Shown here: piece by piece, positions 53,618-62,568 of the stretch
Layout: each line of letters begins with the position of its first letter
How positions within the stretch are numbered: position 1 is the stretch's first letter
DNA from: RHKX01 sp963784885
Lineage (GTDB): Bacteria; Actinomycetota; Thermoleophilia; Solirubrobacterales; 70-9
Direction of reading: 5' to 3'
Assembly (NCBI GenBank): GCA_963784885.1
Contig: CAWATA010000003.1
Coordinates: 197,557-261,556, forward strand
DNA length: 64,000 nt
Program-made: the position numbers and the translations under genes
The notes under the pieces: model-generated
Database searches by the model: none
What the model saw: the letters and a program-made list of their open reading frames with translations, nothing else
Told to the model about the DNA's origin: nothing

Positions 53618-54535
53618 ATGAAGATGAAATTTGAACTGAACGAGCATGCCGCGTTACCCGCAGTCGGTTTTGGCACCTACTTGATCGAGCAGGAAGCGGT
53701 GAGGCGGGTCGTCGCCGAGGCACTCCGAGCCGGGTACCGCCACATCGACACCGCCGAGGCCTACGGCAACGAGGCTGCGGTAGGGGGTGCGATTGGCGAA
53801 TTCCTGGCCGAGAGCGACATCCCGCGGCAGGATCTCTTTGTCACGACCAAGCTCTGGCCCGGGAATGCCGAGTGGGGCATGCCCGAGAAGGACTACGGGG
53901 CAACGATCGACTCGCTCGACAGAAGTTTGGGAGAACTCGGCCTCGACTACGTCGATCTGTACCTGATCCACGTGCCGTTCAGCAGGGAGCAGCGACTGGA
54001 GCAATGGCGTGCGCTCGTCGAGCTGCGAGAGCGAGGATTAGCGCGGGCGATCGGCGTCAGCAACTACGACGAATCGCATCTCGAGGAGATCCGGGAGTCG
54101 GGGTTGCCAATGCCCGAGGCGGATCAGATCGAGTTGCACCCGTGGTCACAGAAGCGTGAGTTGGTACGGAGGCTGGCCGATGACAGGATCCAGCCGATCG
54201 CCTACAGCAGCCTTGTCCCGCTCTCGACATGGCGCTCCGAGGAAGGCCAGAAGAGCGCCAAGACGGCCGAGATGGCAGCGGAGGGGGAGGCCGCTGACTC
54301 GCCCTTCAAGGCGATGGCCGAGAAATACGGCGTGGCCGAGGCCCAGGTGCTTCTTCGTTGGGCCGTCCAGAGCGGCTACGCGGTGTTACCGAAGACCGCG
54401 AACCGCGAACGTATGCGCCAGAACATCGACCTGTTCTCGTTCGAGATCGACGAAGCCGACATGAAGGAGATCGAAGGCATGGACCGCGGCGGCGGCGTCG
54501 CCTGGGCCACCGGCGACCCGACGACCGCCGACTGA
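53618..54535 (+). CDS. Aldo/keto reductase
   Basis: The 305-residue enzyme has the AKR barrel with the catalytic tetrad: Asp about 43 and Tyr about 48 (HIDTAEAYGNE), Lys about 79 (TTKLWP) and His about 118 (LIHVPF). The NADPH site is IAYSSL followed by VLPKTANRERM. It reduces aldehydes or ketones in the cytoplasm. ATG 53618 follows a GGGGG run. It is the first gene of the cassette between repeats B and E and is followed by a potassium channel gene. Confidence 0.9.
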   Translation: MKMKFELNEHAALPAVGFGTYLIEQEAVRRVVAEALRAGYRHIDTAEAYGNEAAVGGAIGEFLAESDIPRQDLFVTTKLWPGNAEWGMPEKDYGATIDSLDRSLGELGLDYVDLYLIHVPFSREQRLEQWRALVELRERGLARAIGVSNYDESHLEEIRESGLPMPEADQIELHPWSQKRELVRRLADDRIQPIAYSSLVPLSTWRSEEGQKSAKTAEMAAEGEAADSPFKAMAEKYGVAEAQVLLRWAVQSGYAVLPKTANRERMRQNIDLFSFEIDEADMKEIEGMDRGGGVAWATGDPTTAD

Positions 54536-54612
54536 GCACTCCCGACTGGATTCGAACAGTGACTTCGGTTCGCAGCTCGGCCCGATAGCCTGATTTGCCC
54601 GGGTTACCTGGG

Positions 54613-55653
54613 ATGTCGGGCTCTCGAGGCTCGTCTATAGGGTTATACGACCTGAAGGAGTCCCTGGTCAGCCTCCCGGGTGCGGAACCCGGACCTCTGC
54701 GCAAGATCTCGGCGAGGGTGATCCTCGCAGTGGCGCTGATCTTTCTCGTCGCAGCGGTCACCTACATCGGTCGCGACGGCTACATCGATCCTGAGGACGG
54801 CGAGATCAGCGTCCTCGACGCCTTCTACTACTCCACGGTCAGCATTACGACGACCGGGTATGGAGACGTTCGTCCCGTCAGCGACGAAAGCAGGCTCGCG
54901 ACGACCCTGCTTGTCACGCCCGCGCGGGTCCTCTTCCTGATCCTCCTCGTCGGCACGACGTTGGAGATACTTGCCGAGCGAACGCGCACCGCCTATCGGA
55001 TCTCGCGCTGGAGGAGGACCTTGAAAGACCATACGATCATCTGCGGATTCGGAACGAAGGGCCGCGCCGCAGCGGCGATCCTCACGGCCCAGGGCGCCGA
55101 CCCCCGCAGCATCATCGCGATCGATCCGCGGCCCGATGCGCGAGCACAGGCGACTGCTGCCGGTTACGCCGCAGTGGCCGGCGACGCGACCCAGCGACAT
55201 GTCCTGCACGAGGCTCGGATCGAGGAGGCACGGGCTGTCGTGGTCGCAGTCAGCCGCGATGACGCAGCCGTGCTCACGACCCTCACGGCTCGCGAGCTCG
55301 GTCCCGAGGCTGACATCGTCGCCGCCTGTCGGGAGGATGAGAACGTCCACCTGCTCGACCAGAGCGGGGCCGACAGCGTCATCAGCACCTCATCCGCGGC
55401 CGGTCGGCTGCTCGGCATGGCGACGCACACGCCTGGAATCGCCAACGTGATCTCGGACATGCTCGAGATCGGCCAGGGTGTCGACATCCGGCAGTACGAC
55501 GTCGGGCCCGAGGGGGTGACTGCTGAAGTCCGGGAGGAGTGGGGTCCGATAGTGGCCCTGCAGCGCGAAGGTGAGCTGATCTCGTTCGAGGATGAGCGCT
55601 GCAAGAACCCGCAGCCCGGCGACCGGGTGGTCGCGCTGCATTCACACACCTAG
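54613..55653 (+). CDS. Two-helix potassium channel with RCK (TrkA-N) domain
   Basis: The protein of about 346 residues has a first helix (ARVILAVALIFLVAAVTYIG), a pore loop with selectivity filter TTTGYGD, a second helix (LLVTPARVLFLILLVGTTLEIL) and a cytoplasmic RCK domain with the nucleotide motif GFGTKG and ending IAIDPRPDA. A TrkA-C-like tail follows (VDIRQYDVGPEGVTAEV). It is a MthK-type ligand-gated K+ channel. ATG 54613 is preferred over upstream TTG starts. It shares a cassette with the aldo/keto reductase. Confidence 0.9.
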   Translation: MSGSRGSSIGLYDLKESLVSLPGAEPGPLRKISARVILAVALIFLVAAVTYIGRDGYIDPEDGEISVLDAFYYSTVSITTTGYGDVRPVSDESRLATTLLVTPARVLFLILLVGTTLEILAERTRTAYRISRWRRTLKDHTIICGFGTKGRAAAAILTAQGADPRSIIAIDPRPDARAQATAAGYAAVAGDATQRHVLHEARIEEARAVVVAVSRDDAAVLTTLTARELGPEADIVAACREDENVHLLDQSGADSVISTSSAAGRLLGMATHTPGIANVISDMLEIGQGVDIRQYDVGPEGVTAEVREEWGPIVALQREGELISFEDERCKNPQPGDRVVALHSHT

Positions 55654-56366
55654 GGACCAGGCGGGAGCAGCTGTCCTTCGTCCGTGGATCGGCGACACCG
55701 AGATCTTGAGGGGATAGGGATAGAGGTCTCGGTACCTCTCGATCACCTGGTCCTGGTAATTAGGTACAGCTGACGGTCACAAGACCGACGGCGAATCGAC
55801 GATGGGACTGCTGCGAAACCGTGATGACGCGCCCGGACCCGAGAGGTACTCGGCCCCTGGCCCTCGGCGATCTCGTCGCGCTTGTGAGGCAAGAGACCAA
55901 GGCTTATCCGAGGTAGATCGCGTGAGTTCGCTCTCGGGCGACGGGACGAAGTCGTCCCCGGGACGGCCCGGACACGAGTGGAGTGGCGCTGATGCGACGA
56001 GGATCTGGCATCTCACAACTGCATCAGCTCGACAATCCGAGCGTCGCAGCGAGAAACGAATCGGGTCGAGTATCGGTCGGCTTCCACGCCGCTGGCGTTG
56101 GACGTAACGTCAACTGTCGGGTATCGGTTCTTGCTACCACCGCTTGTTGATGCGGGCACGGACACGTCCGATAAGCCACCGCAGGCGATCACCACGCAGG
56201 CCCGGGAGGGCGCCCAAACCGCTTCAAGCTCGCGGACTGATCAGGTCGGCGGACGCTCTACGAAACCGAACCGAAAGGGCGGCGACGGAGGCTCTGGTAA
56301 CGTCGCCCCGCGTCGCGCTCAGAAAAGCGCTTCGATTCCGTAATCCACGTAGAGAGTGCATCGGGT
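55654..56366. other. Intergenic stretch with dispersed repeat and truncated repeat copy E
   Basis: No gene is supported here. At 56041-56074 the sequence GCGTCGCAGCGAGA...CGAATCGGGTCG recurs at 61880-61911. At 56190-56273 lies copy E of the right-array repeat: the left arm (CCACGCAGGCCCGGGAGGG, GATCAGGTC) and then CTACGAAACCGA (56258-56269). It breaks off after the anticodon stem, with no T arm. Confidence 0.65.
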
Positions 56367-57521
56367 ATGAGGTTCGTGAAGCGGTTGATCCTGCTCGCTG
56401 TCGCAGCGGTGGCTGTGCTCATCGTCATGCCGAACACCGCATCGGCGGCAGAGTGCACCATCCAAGGAACGGCCGACAACGATACGTTGGTCGGAACCGG
56501 CGGCAGCGATGTCATCTGCGGTCTCGGCGGCAACGACATCCTCAAGGGACTCGGCGGTGACGACGAGCTCATCGGCGGCAACGGCAACGACAAGCTCATC
56601 GGCGGCGCTCGCGCTGACACGCTCAATGGCGGCGGCGACGCCGACACGCTCATCGGCGGTAAGGGCTCCGACACGCTCAATGGCGACGGCGGCAACGACA
56701 AGCTCAGCGGCGGCGGTGGCCTCGACGCACTCGGCGGTGGCACCGAAAACGACAAGCTCGGCGGCGGCAACGGCAACGACAATCTCGACGGCGGCGACGG
56801 CAACGACAATCTCGAGGGCGGCGACGGCCCCGACACACTCAACGGTGGGGCCGACAACGACAATCTCGACGGTGGCGGCTCCTCCGACCAGCTCAACGGC
56901 GACGGCGGCGTAGACGCGGTGAGCTACCAGAGGCGATCTGTTCCGGTAGTTGTGACGATCGACGATGTTGCCGACGACGGCTCGGCCGACATCGACTCCC
57001 CTTCCGGCAGCGGCTCCGGGGCTGACAATGTCTCCACCACGGTCGAGAAGGTCACCGGAGGGGCTTCAAACGACGTGCTCATCGGCGATGACGACGGGAA
57101 CGTGTTACTTGGTGGTGGCGGGAGTGGAGCCGACATCCTCGTCGGCGGCGATGGAGTGGACAATGCCGTCGGCGGCGATGGCGCGGACATCATCAGCGGC
57201 GGCGGCGATGTCGACACCATGAATGGCGGAGGCGGCGGCGACACGCTGATCGGCGGCGACGGAGCCGATGATCTGAAGGGCGGCGCGGAAGACGACTCGC
57301 TGAACGGAGGGATAGGAAACGACAACCTCATTGGTGGTGGCGGAGTCGACACTCTCTACGGTGGAGACGACGACGACAGCATCCAGGCGAATGACGGCGA
57401 GATCGACACGGCCATCGACTGCGGAGCAGGTGCCGCAGACACCGCCGACGTCGACGGCAACCCGCCCGGAGTGGTGGACGATCCGGCCTCGACCGGCTGC
57501 GAGACCGTCACCCCCTTCTGA
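56367..57521 (+). CDS. Secreted RTX (haemolysin-type calcium-binding repeat) protein
   Basis: The 384-residue protein has a signal peptide (about 1-27, ending ASA) and then roughly 25 nonapeptide-type repeats GGxGxDxLx in two blocks (about 35-190 and 230-350). These fold into calcium-binding beta-rolls outside the cell. An insert of about 45 residues (AVSYQRRSVPVVVTIDD) separates the blocks. A C-terminal pair of Cys residues may close the domain. There is no enzymatic domain, so it is a structural or adhesive surface protein. The frame is intact, unlike the RTX gene at 60555. Confidence 0.88.
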   Translation: MRFVKRLILLAVAAVAVLIVMPNTASAAECTIQGTADNDTLVGTGGSDVICGLGGNDILKGLGGDDELIGGNGNDKLIGGARADTLNGGGDADTLIGGKGSDTLNGDGGNDKLSGGGGLDALGGGTENDKLGGGNGNDNLDGGDGNDNLEGGDGPDTLNGGADNDNLDGGGSSDQLNGDGGVDAVSYQRRSVPVVVTIDDVADDGSADIDSPSGSGSGADNVSTTVEKVTGGASNDVLIGDDDGNVLLGGGGSGADILVGGDGVDNAVGGDGADIISGGGDVDTMNGGGGGDTLIGGDGADDLKGGAEDDSLNGGIGNDNLIGGGGVDTLYGGDDDDSIQANDGEIDTAIDCGAGAADTADVDGNPPGVVDDPASTGCETVTPF

Positions 57522-57639
57522 GGTTCGTCAGCGCCCCGCTCCTGAGTGCTTCTGGAGCACCCGCCTCGTTGCCGGCCTCGGCGGCTGAACCCGCCGGGCG
57601 CCCGGGCGACCCCTCGGAATAGTGACCCGGATCGGCAAG

Positions 57640-57904
57640 ACCACCGCGCAGGGCAACCACGCAGGCCCGGGAGGGTTCGCAAACCGCTTCAACGTCGCGG
57701 GCCGATCAGGCCAGCGGACCGGCTACGAAACCGAAGGTCACTGGTTCGAATCCAGTCGGGCGCGCTTCGGGGATAGGCGGCAACGTCGCATGGGCATTGC
57801 GATCGCCGGACCGAGTTCGCCGGTCTACCGGTTACGCGTGATACCGCTCGAATTGGCGAACCGCATGGACATGCGGAAGGAAACTATCGCGCAACCAACA
57901 CGCA
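57640..57904 (+). repeat. Right-array repeat copy C
   Basis: The left arm (CCACGCAGGCCCGGGAGGG, 57657 on) leads to the tRNA 3' half at 57723-57764. Next are a diverged first hairpin (CAACGTCGCATGGGCATTGCG), the exact palindrome CCGCATGGACATGCGG at 57861-57876 and the tail ATCGCGCAACCAACACGCA. No other feature is seen in 57522-57957. Confidence 0.88.
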
Positions 57905-57957
57905 GTCGGCCGATCGGGTCCGTCTATCTGCCGAAGTTTGGCTTCGTCGTGGTGCGG

Positions 57958-59373
57958 TCAGTCCTCTGTCTGAAACCCCGGTTGCGTACGCGCCACCTCG
58001 AGCAGCTCGGCGATCGAATCCTCGATCCCCTCCGCGAGGACGTCGAGGTCTGGAACGGACCCGCGATCGCCAGAGAGGCCGAAGACGATCTCGCCGTCGT
58101 AGCTGGCCACGGCAATCCCGACTGCGTGGAAAGCGAAGATCGGCACGAGCGGGATGATCCTCCGCAGCTGCGCGCCGAGCGCATAGAGGGTCACCTGTGG
58201 GCCGGGCACGTTCGTGATCGTGATGTTGAATAGGCGGGGCGTGAACGAGAGTTGCGCGACTGCCGCATGGACGACGGGGGGCGCGTAGCCGGCGAGCTCG
58301 ATCAGGGTCTCGCTTCCCGCCGCCTGCGAGCTGTGCTTGAGCTGCTCCGCCGCTTCGAGTGTCCTTCGGTAGCGCCCGACCGGATCCGGCTCGCCTACCG
58401 GGAGGTCGACGAACAGCGAGCTGACGCGGTTACCGAGCGCCACCTTTTCGCTGTCCTGCCGGACGCTGACCGGGACCATCGCCCTCATGCCACGCGGATG
58501 CGGCTCCTCGCCGCGCGATTCGAGCAGCCTCCGGAGCCCGCCAGCCGAGGCCGCCAGAACGACGTCGTTGATCGTGCCGCCCAGGCTCTGCTTGATCTCC
58601 TTGAAGTCCTCGAGGGGCGCGGCCACCTTCGCCATCCGCCGGCCTGCACCGATCTCGACGTTGATGCTCGCCTGCGGCGCCCCGCGCAGCTCATCCCTGA
58701 CCAGCAGCTCGGCGAGGCCTCGGGAACGCGAGAGCATGGCGCCGAGCTTCCGCGGATGCAGGGCGAGATCGACGCCGGCTCGCGCCGCGTCGGTCACCGC
58801 CGACAGCGGCCAGCGCCCGCCGTGCTCGTTGTCCGGGGGGGCCTCGAACGCACCGAGCAGACCCATCGAGCCCGGCTCGGGCTCCGGCTCGGCATCGAGG
58901 ATCAGCGTTGTCACGGACGCGCCGCTCATACCGTCGATGAGGCAGTGGTGGACCTTCGCCGCGATCGCCCAGCGGCCCTCGGCGAGGCCGTCGAGCAGCG
59001 TCATCTCCCAGAGCGGGTGGGCCCGATCGAGGCGGTGTGAGTAGAAATCTCCGAGCCAGTCGAGCAACTCCTCATCTCCCCCCGGCGCGGGCAGCGCGGC
59101 ATGGCGCACATGGGTCGCGACGTCGAAGGACTCGTCCTCCACCCATGAAGGCCAGCTGAGTCCGCCGGTCTGCTGTTCGGACAGGCGTCGTCGGAAGCGC
59201 GGCAGCACCGACAGCCGGGTGTCGAGCTGCGCGCGAACCTGATCGACACCAGGCGCACCTCCTCCCGGCAGCGGGTCGAACACCATCGCCCAGCCGACAT
59301 GCATATGTGAGGCCGGATCGCCCTCCTCGAGCTCGAGGAAGGCCGAGTCCAGCGGAGTCAGATGATCGATCAC
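57958..59373 (-). CDS. Wax ester synthase / diacylglycerol acyltransferase (WS/DGAT)
   Basis: The 471-residue protein has the family start LTPLDSAFLELE, the catalytic HHCLIDGMSG motif (HHxxxDG) at about residues 138-147, a central VSSLFVDLPVGEPDPVGR segment and the C-terminal ITNVPGPQ motif. It esterifies fatty acyl-CoA to alcohols or diacylglycerol, making storage lipids at the membrane. GTG 59373 is chosen because the conserved N-terminus follows immediately; longer frames run into the repeat. It is the only gene of the cassette between copies C and D and is the only major one there on the minus strand. Confidence 0.9.
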   Translation of the reverse strand: MIDHLTPLDSAFLELEEGDPASHMHVGWAMVFDPLPGGGAPGVDQVRAQLDTRLSVLPRFRRRLSEQQTGGLSWPSWVEDESFDVATHVRHAALPAPGGDEELLDWLGDFYSHRLDRAHPLWEMTLLDGLAEGRWAIAAKVHHCLIDGMSGASVTTLILDAEPEPEPGSMGLLGAFEAPPDNEHGGRWPLSAVTDAARAGVDLALHPRKLGAMLSRSRGLAELLVRDELRGAPQASINVEIGAGRRMAKVAAPLEDFKEIKQSLGGTINDVVLAASAGGLRRLLESRGEEPHPRGMRAMVPVSVRQDSEKVALGNRVSSLFVDLPVGEPDPVGRYRRTLEAAEQLKHSSQAAGSETLIELAGYAPPVVHAAVAQLSFTPRLFNITITNVPGPQVTLYALGAQLRRIIPLVPIFAFHAVGIAVASYDGEIVFGLSGDRGSVPDLDVLAEGIEDSIAELLEVARTQPGFQTED

Positions 59374-59467
59374 ACCCTGATACTCATGCCTGGGTGGGGC
59401 TATGTCACTCGTACTTTCCCGGTATCTCTTGGCTCGCCAGATCGAGACCTGCGCACCGACGGTCAAT

Positions 59468-59645
59468 CTACGAAACCGAAGGTCACTGGTTCGAATCCTG
59501 TCGGGCGCGTTCCAGGGATAGGCCGCAAAGCCGCATGGGCATTGCGATCTGTCTCTTCAGCTGCCGACCGCAAGACTCGCGAAGACGCCTGAAACGGTGA
59601 ACCGCATGGACATGCGGAAAGAAACCATCGCGCAACTACCACGCA
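59468..59645 (+). repeat. Right-array repeat copy D
   Basis: The tRNA 3' half at 59468-59509 has one T-stem change (CCTGT). It is followed by CCGCAAAGCCGCATGGGCATTGCG, a variable part, the exact palindrome CCGCATGGACATGCGG (59602-59617) and the tail AAAGAAACCATCGCGCAACTACCACGCA. As in copy A, GGTCAAT precedes the anticodon-loop boundary. Confidence 0.88.
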
Positions 59646-59703
59646 GGTGGGCATTACGCTGACAGGAGCAACGGGACCAGGAGGGCAGGCCTCCGTCCGT
59701 CTT

Positions 59704-59742
59704 GGGGTTGAAAGGTCGCTGGTTCAAATTCAGTCGCCCCGA
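59704..59742 (+). repeat. Diverged tRNA 3'-half-like sequence F
   Basis: GGTCGCTGGTTCAAATTCAGTCGCCCC keeps the T-arm layout (GCTGG-TTCAAAT-TCAGT) but with a different acceptor strand. It lies 60 nt after copy D in the position expected for the next unit. Confidence 0.5.
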
Positions 59743-59890
59743 ACATCGCAGTCCAAGCTGCAGCCGCTAGGAGAACGATCGGGCGCCTCCCGTCGGGCCG
59801 GCGGTCGACTGGTCATGTGGCCCCAATCTAAGGGCGAGTGGGTCAAGTCGGAGCAATTGAAACGTGATAGGACCTGCAGATCACAAGTTC

Positions 59891-59965
59891 CTCGAACCAC
59901 CGGTCACTGGTCCGAATCCAGGTGAGAACGCTCCCTTGATCGACCGCAATCCGCAATGAACATTG
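59891..59965 (+). repeat. Diverged right-array repeat copy G
   Basis: CTCGAACCACCGGTCACTGG and TCCGAATCCAGG align with the 3' half (CTACGAAACCGAAGGTCACTGG-TTCGAATCCAG). ACCGCAATCCGCAATGAACATTGGAATCG aligns with the first hairpin. Stem pairing is partly lost, so it is an older copy. Confidence 0.55.
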
Positions 59966-59972
59966 GAATCGC

Positions 59973-60443
59973 TTGAGTCCTGCCGTTCAACTGCGCGACC
60001 GTGCGGGTGTGAGCGTGATCTGGAAGGGCCCGTTCTACTCAGGTGGTCAGATTGACGCTACGTTGCACCTTGACGGTCGGCGCCTCACGATCGCGATTGA
60101 ACCGCAGGAGCTTGGTCCCTTCAAGAAGGCCGCGGTGAGGCGACTGCTCGGCGATTCGGCTCTCGATGAGCTAGAAATGGGTCGGGCGGTCGAGCTCGAC
60201 TTCGCCGTCGCCGAGGCAGAGATTTCCTTCCCTCGCAAGTCGGGGCTTCTCATCGAGGTGCCGGGGAGACCGAAGTTCGGGGTGAGCTTCTTTCAATGGT
60301 CGGAGAATGCCGAAGCCGGATCACCGACCGCTGCGACGATGGAGGCGGGCCAAGCCCTGTTCGGCAAGAGTGGTCGCAGGGCCCGCGATAGGCGCGAGCT
60401 TTGGCGCGAGGCGCTAGAGCAAACGGACGTGCCAACCACCTGA
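59973..60443 (+). CDS. Unknown cytoplasmic protein of about 150 residues
   Basis: The frame encodes a protein with strand-rich N-terminal half (VIWKGPFYSGGQIDATLHLDGRRLTIAI) and a charged C-terminus ending RRELWREALEQ. There is no signal peptide or membrane helix. The start may be TTG 59973 or, more likely, GTG 60009 (MSVIWKG). No family is recognised. Codon use is moderately GC-biased, which supports coding. It is the first gene after the cluster of tRNA-half copies D, F and G. Confidence 0.55.
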   Translation: MSPAVQLRDRAGVSVIWKGPFYSGGQIDATLHLDGRRLTIAIEPQELGPFKKAAVRRLLGDSALDELEMGRAVELDFAVAEAEISFPRKSGLLIEVPGRPKFGVSFFQWSENAEAGSPTAATMEAGQALFGKSGRRARDRRELWREALEQTDVPTT

Positions 60444-60554
60444 TCGGGGCCGTGCGCTACCAGCGAGGCGACGCCGGTGCAAAGGTCTGAACCCGAGGCG
60501 CTGCGGGGCCAAAGCCGGTAGTGTGTCGATCACGTCGGATCTGGGAGGAAACCG

Positions 60555-61769
60555 ATGCCACGACTCTCGTTCGCCAGCCGGTCGGCTGAAGTAGGCTCGC
60601 CTCGCGCACCCAGTCCAGCTCTCTTGCGCCTCGCTGGGGCGCCAGGGCTTCTGGCCGTGGTCATGCTTGTTCTGTCGATGACCGCGCTAACGGGGGCGCC
60701 ATCGAGGGCCTTCGCCCAGGACACCTGCTTCAAGGTCGCGGACGGCTTCGCTACCGGTCCGGGGGGCGCCTTCTTCGATCGACAGCTAACGGTTGCCTAC
60801 AGCGGCAGCGGATCCGTGGCTCTCGCCGAATCGTGCGATCGGGATCCGATGTTCGTCGACGACAAACTCCTCGTTGACAACATCACGAACGGTCGCAACT
60901 TCCAACACGACTACAGCGGCGGCTGCTCTGGAACGATTACGGCTGCGACGCACGACATCTCCGCGTTACTGAAGAGAGGACGAAACACTCTCCGATTTAC
61001 CGGGTTAGACGTCTGCCTCCAAGGGGACTCGGCGATCAGCGAGATTTACATCATTGGCCCGTTCTGCCCGGTGACGATCTCCGACCCGAATACGAAGGTA
61101 ATCATGGGGACATCTGGCGACGACTCGGACCTTCGCGGAACGCGAGGGGACGACGTCATCTGTGGCCTCGGTGGCGATGACCTGATTGATGGGAGGGATG
61201 GCGACGACCTCATCTTCCCGGGAGGTGGCGATGACCTCTCCGAGGGGGGCGACGGTGCCGACGAAATCCAAGATGAGGGCGGAGACGACCAGTTGATCGG
61301 CGGTATGGGCGGCGACCTCCTAGCCGACGACGGCAAGAGATCAGAGAGGAACATCCTCGACGGAGGTGTCGGTAGGGACGAGTTGAGGGCAGGCACGGGC
61401 AAGAACGAGTTCCGCGGGGGGCCCGGCAAAGACGTGATGCTGGGAGGGGATCAGGCTCGATCGGATGTTGGGCGAACGCGATTTCGATCGCATCTTCGGC
61501 GGTGACGGCAGCGATCGCATCGACGGCGGTGGCACCGGGGACCTTATTGATGGAGGCCCCGCCGGGGACGTCTTAAGGGGAGGCCGAGGTCAGGACGAAG
61601 TTCCGGAGAAGAGGGCCGTGACTGGCTCTATGGGGAGGGAGGAAATGACAGCCTGTTTGCCAAGGACGGCATCGTTGATCGGATCCTGAACGGAGGCCCG
61701 GGGAACGCCGATGATGCCGTATACGATCGCGCCGAGAGACACAAGCTTAGGTCGGTCGAGATTCGATAG
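60555..61769 (+). pseudogene. Secreted RTX protein, two frameshifts
   Basis: The gene starts with ATG 60555 (GGGAGGAAACC upstream), a long signal peptide (cleavage after RAFAQ) and a Cys-containing domain of about 125 residues that looks like a carbohydrate-binding-like sandwich. RTX repeats follow (GTSGDDSDLRG, GLGGDDLIDGRDGDDLIF). At about 61440-61450, in a GGGAGGGG run, the frame has to shift to continue LDRMLGERDFDRIFGGDGSDRIDGG. A second shift at 61600-61615 is needed for DWLYGEGGNDSLFAKDG and the stop at 61767. Read as is, the protein ends at 61505. Confidence 0.72.
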
Positions 61770-61879
61770 GTGGTCAGGGGAGACCGACGGTCACCTGCGA
61801 ATGCCGAGGAGACTGGCGCCAGGCAGGTGCGATTCGCAACCAGAGCTCAGGCCGCGAACGGCATCCGCTCCACGATCCG

Positions 61880-61911
61880 TGCGTCGCAGCGAGACGAATC
61901 GGGTCGGGTAT
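61880..61911 (+). repeat. Dispersed repeat, second copy of 56041-56074
   Basis: GCGTCGCAGCGAGA then CGAATCGGGTCG and GTATC match the earlier copy with a 2-nt length difference and one substitution. Both copies lie next to RTX genes. Confidence 0.6.
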
Positions 61912-61991
61912 CTGTTCTCGCTACGACCGCTTATCCATGGGGTGAAAGTTGCCTGTCGTAGCAGCCTCAAATACCACGTCGCGCGGGCCGT

Positions 61992-62540
61992 CTACGTAGC
62001 CGGCGGAGGCGCTTCTTCAAGAGGCCAGTAACGCTCGACCAGGCTCCGGCCGAACTGAGGGACGAGCTCAAGCAAACCGGCGCCCTGAATCACCCGCAGG
62101 AGCACCCCTGCGTCGAAGTATTTCTCGGCTACGAGGCGCAGCCGGAGCCGCTTCAGTCGGCCGGGAGAAGGTCGATCTCGCGCAGTCTCACCGTCAGATG
62201 GTCCCGGCTTCGTCCCGGGCGGACCGCAGGATCTGATCTTCGGAGATCCCACCCGGTATCTCGATATCGTCGAGCCCGGTTGCCAGGCGCGGGATCCATT
62301 GGTTCCAACTTCATCTAGGTCCGGGTCGAGGCGCGGCTCGACTGCTCGGCCGTGCCAGCTGACCGTTGCCCGGCTCGCCAGCCCGATGTAGCCCCAGGCC
62401 AGTGAAGTGGCGACAGCTCGATGCAGTCCCGCGGCGCCCAGCGTCGTCGAGGCGCGTAACCTTCTTCTCGCCGACGAGCTTGCCGAGCGGTGGGATCACC
62501 GCAGGTCCGACCGCTTGCCCGATGCCCTTTCCGTGCGAGG
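61992..62540 (-). pseudogene. Degraded gene of unknown function
   Basis: On the minus strand several coding-like pieces in different frames follow each other: GLAWGYIGLASRATVSWHGRAVE (about 62400-62340), LATGLDDIEIPGGISEDQILRSARDEAG (about 62295-62210) and RLRLRLVAEKYFDAGVLLRVIQGAGLLELVPQFG ending PLEEAPPPAT at 61992. A similar ending (VERHWPLGEASPPG) can be read at about 43330-43279. The pieces suggest one gene broken by indels. The family is not recognised. Confidence 0.4.
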
Positions 62541-62568
62541 GGGGAGCAACTTCATAACCGCGAACCGT

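Noticed and set aside
56450..57450. DNA tandem repeats in the RTX gene as a non-coding satellite
   Set aside because: The repetition follows the GGxGxD codon pattern in an intact frame with signal peptide, so it is explained by the protein.
43027..59509. Half-tRNA copies as complete tRNA genes
   Set aside because: No matching 5' half (GCGCCCG acceptor, D arm) precedes any copy, so none can fold into a full cloverleaf.
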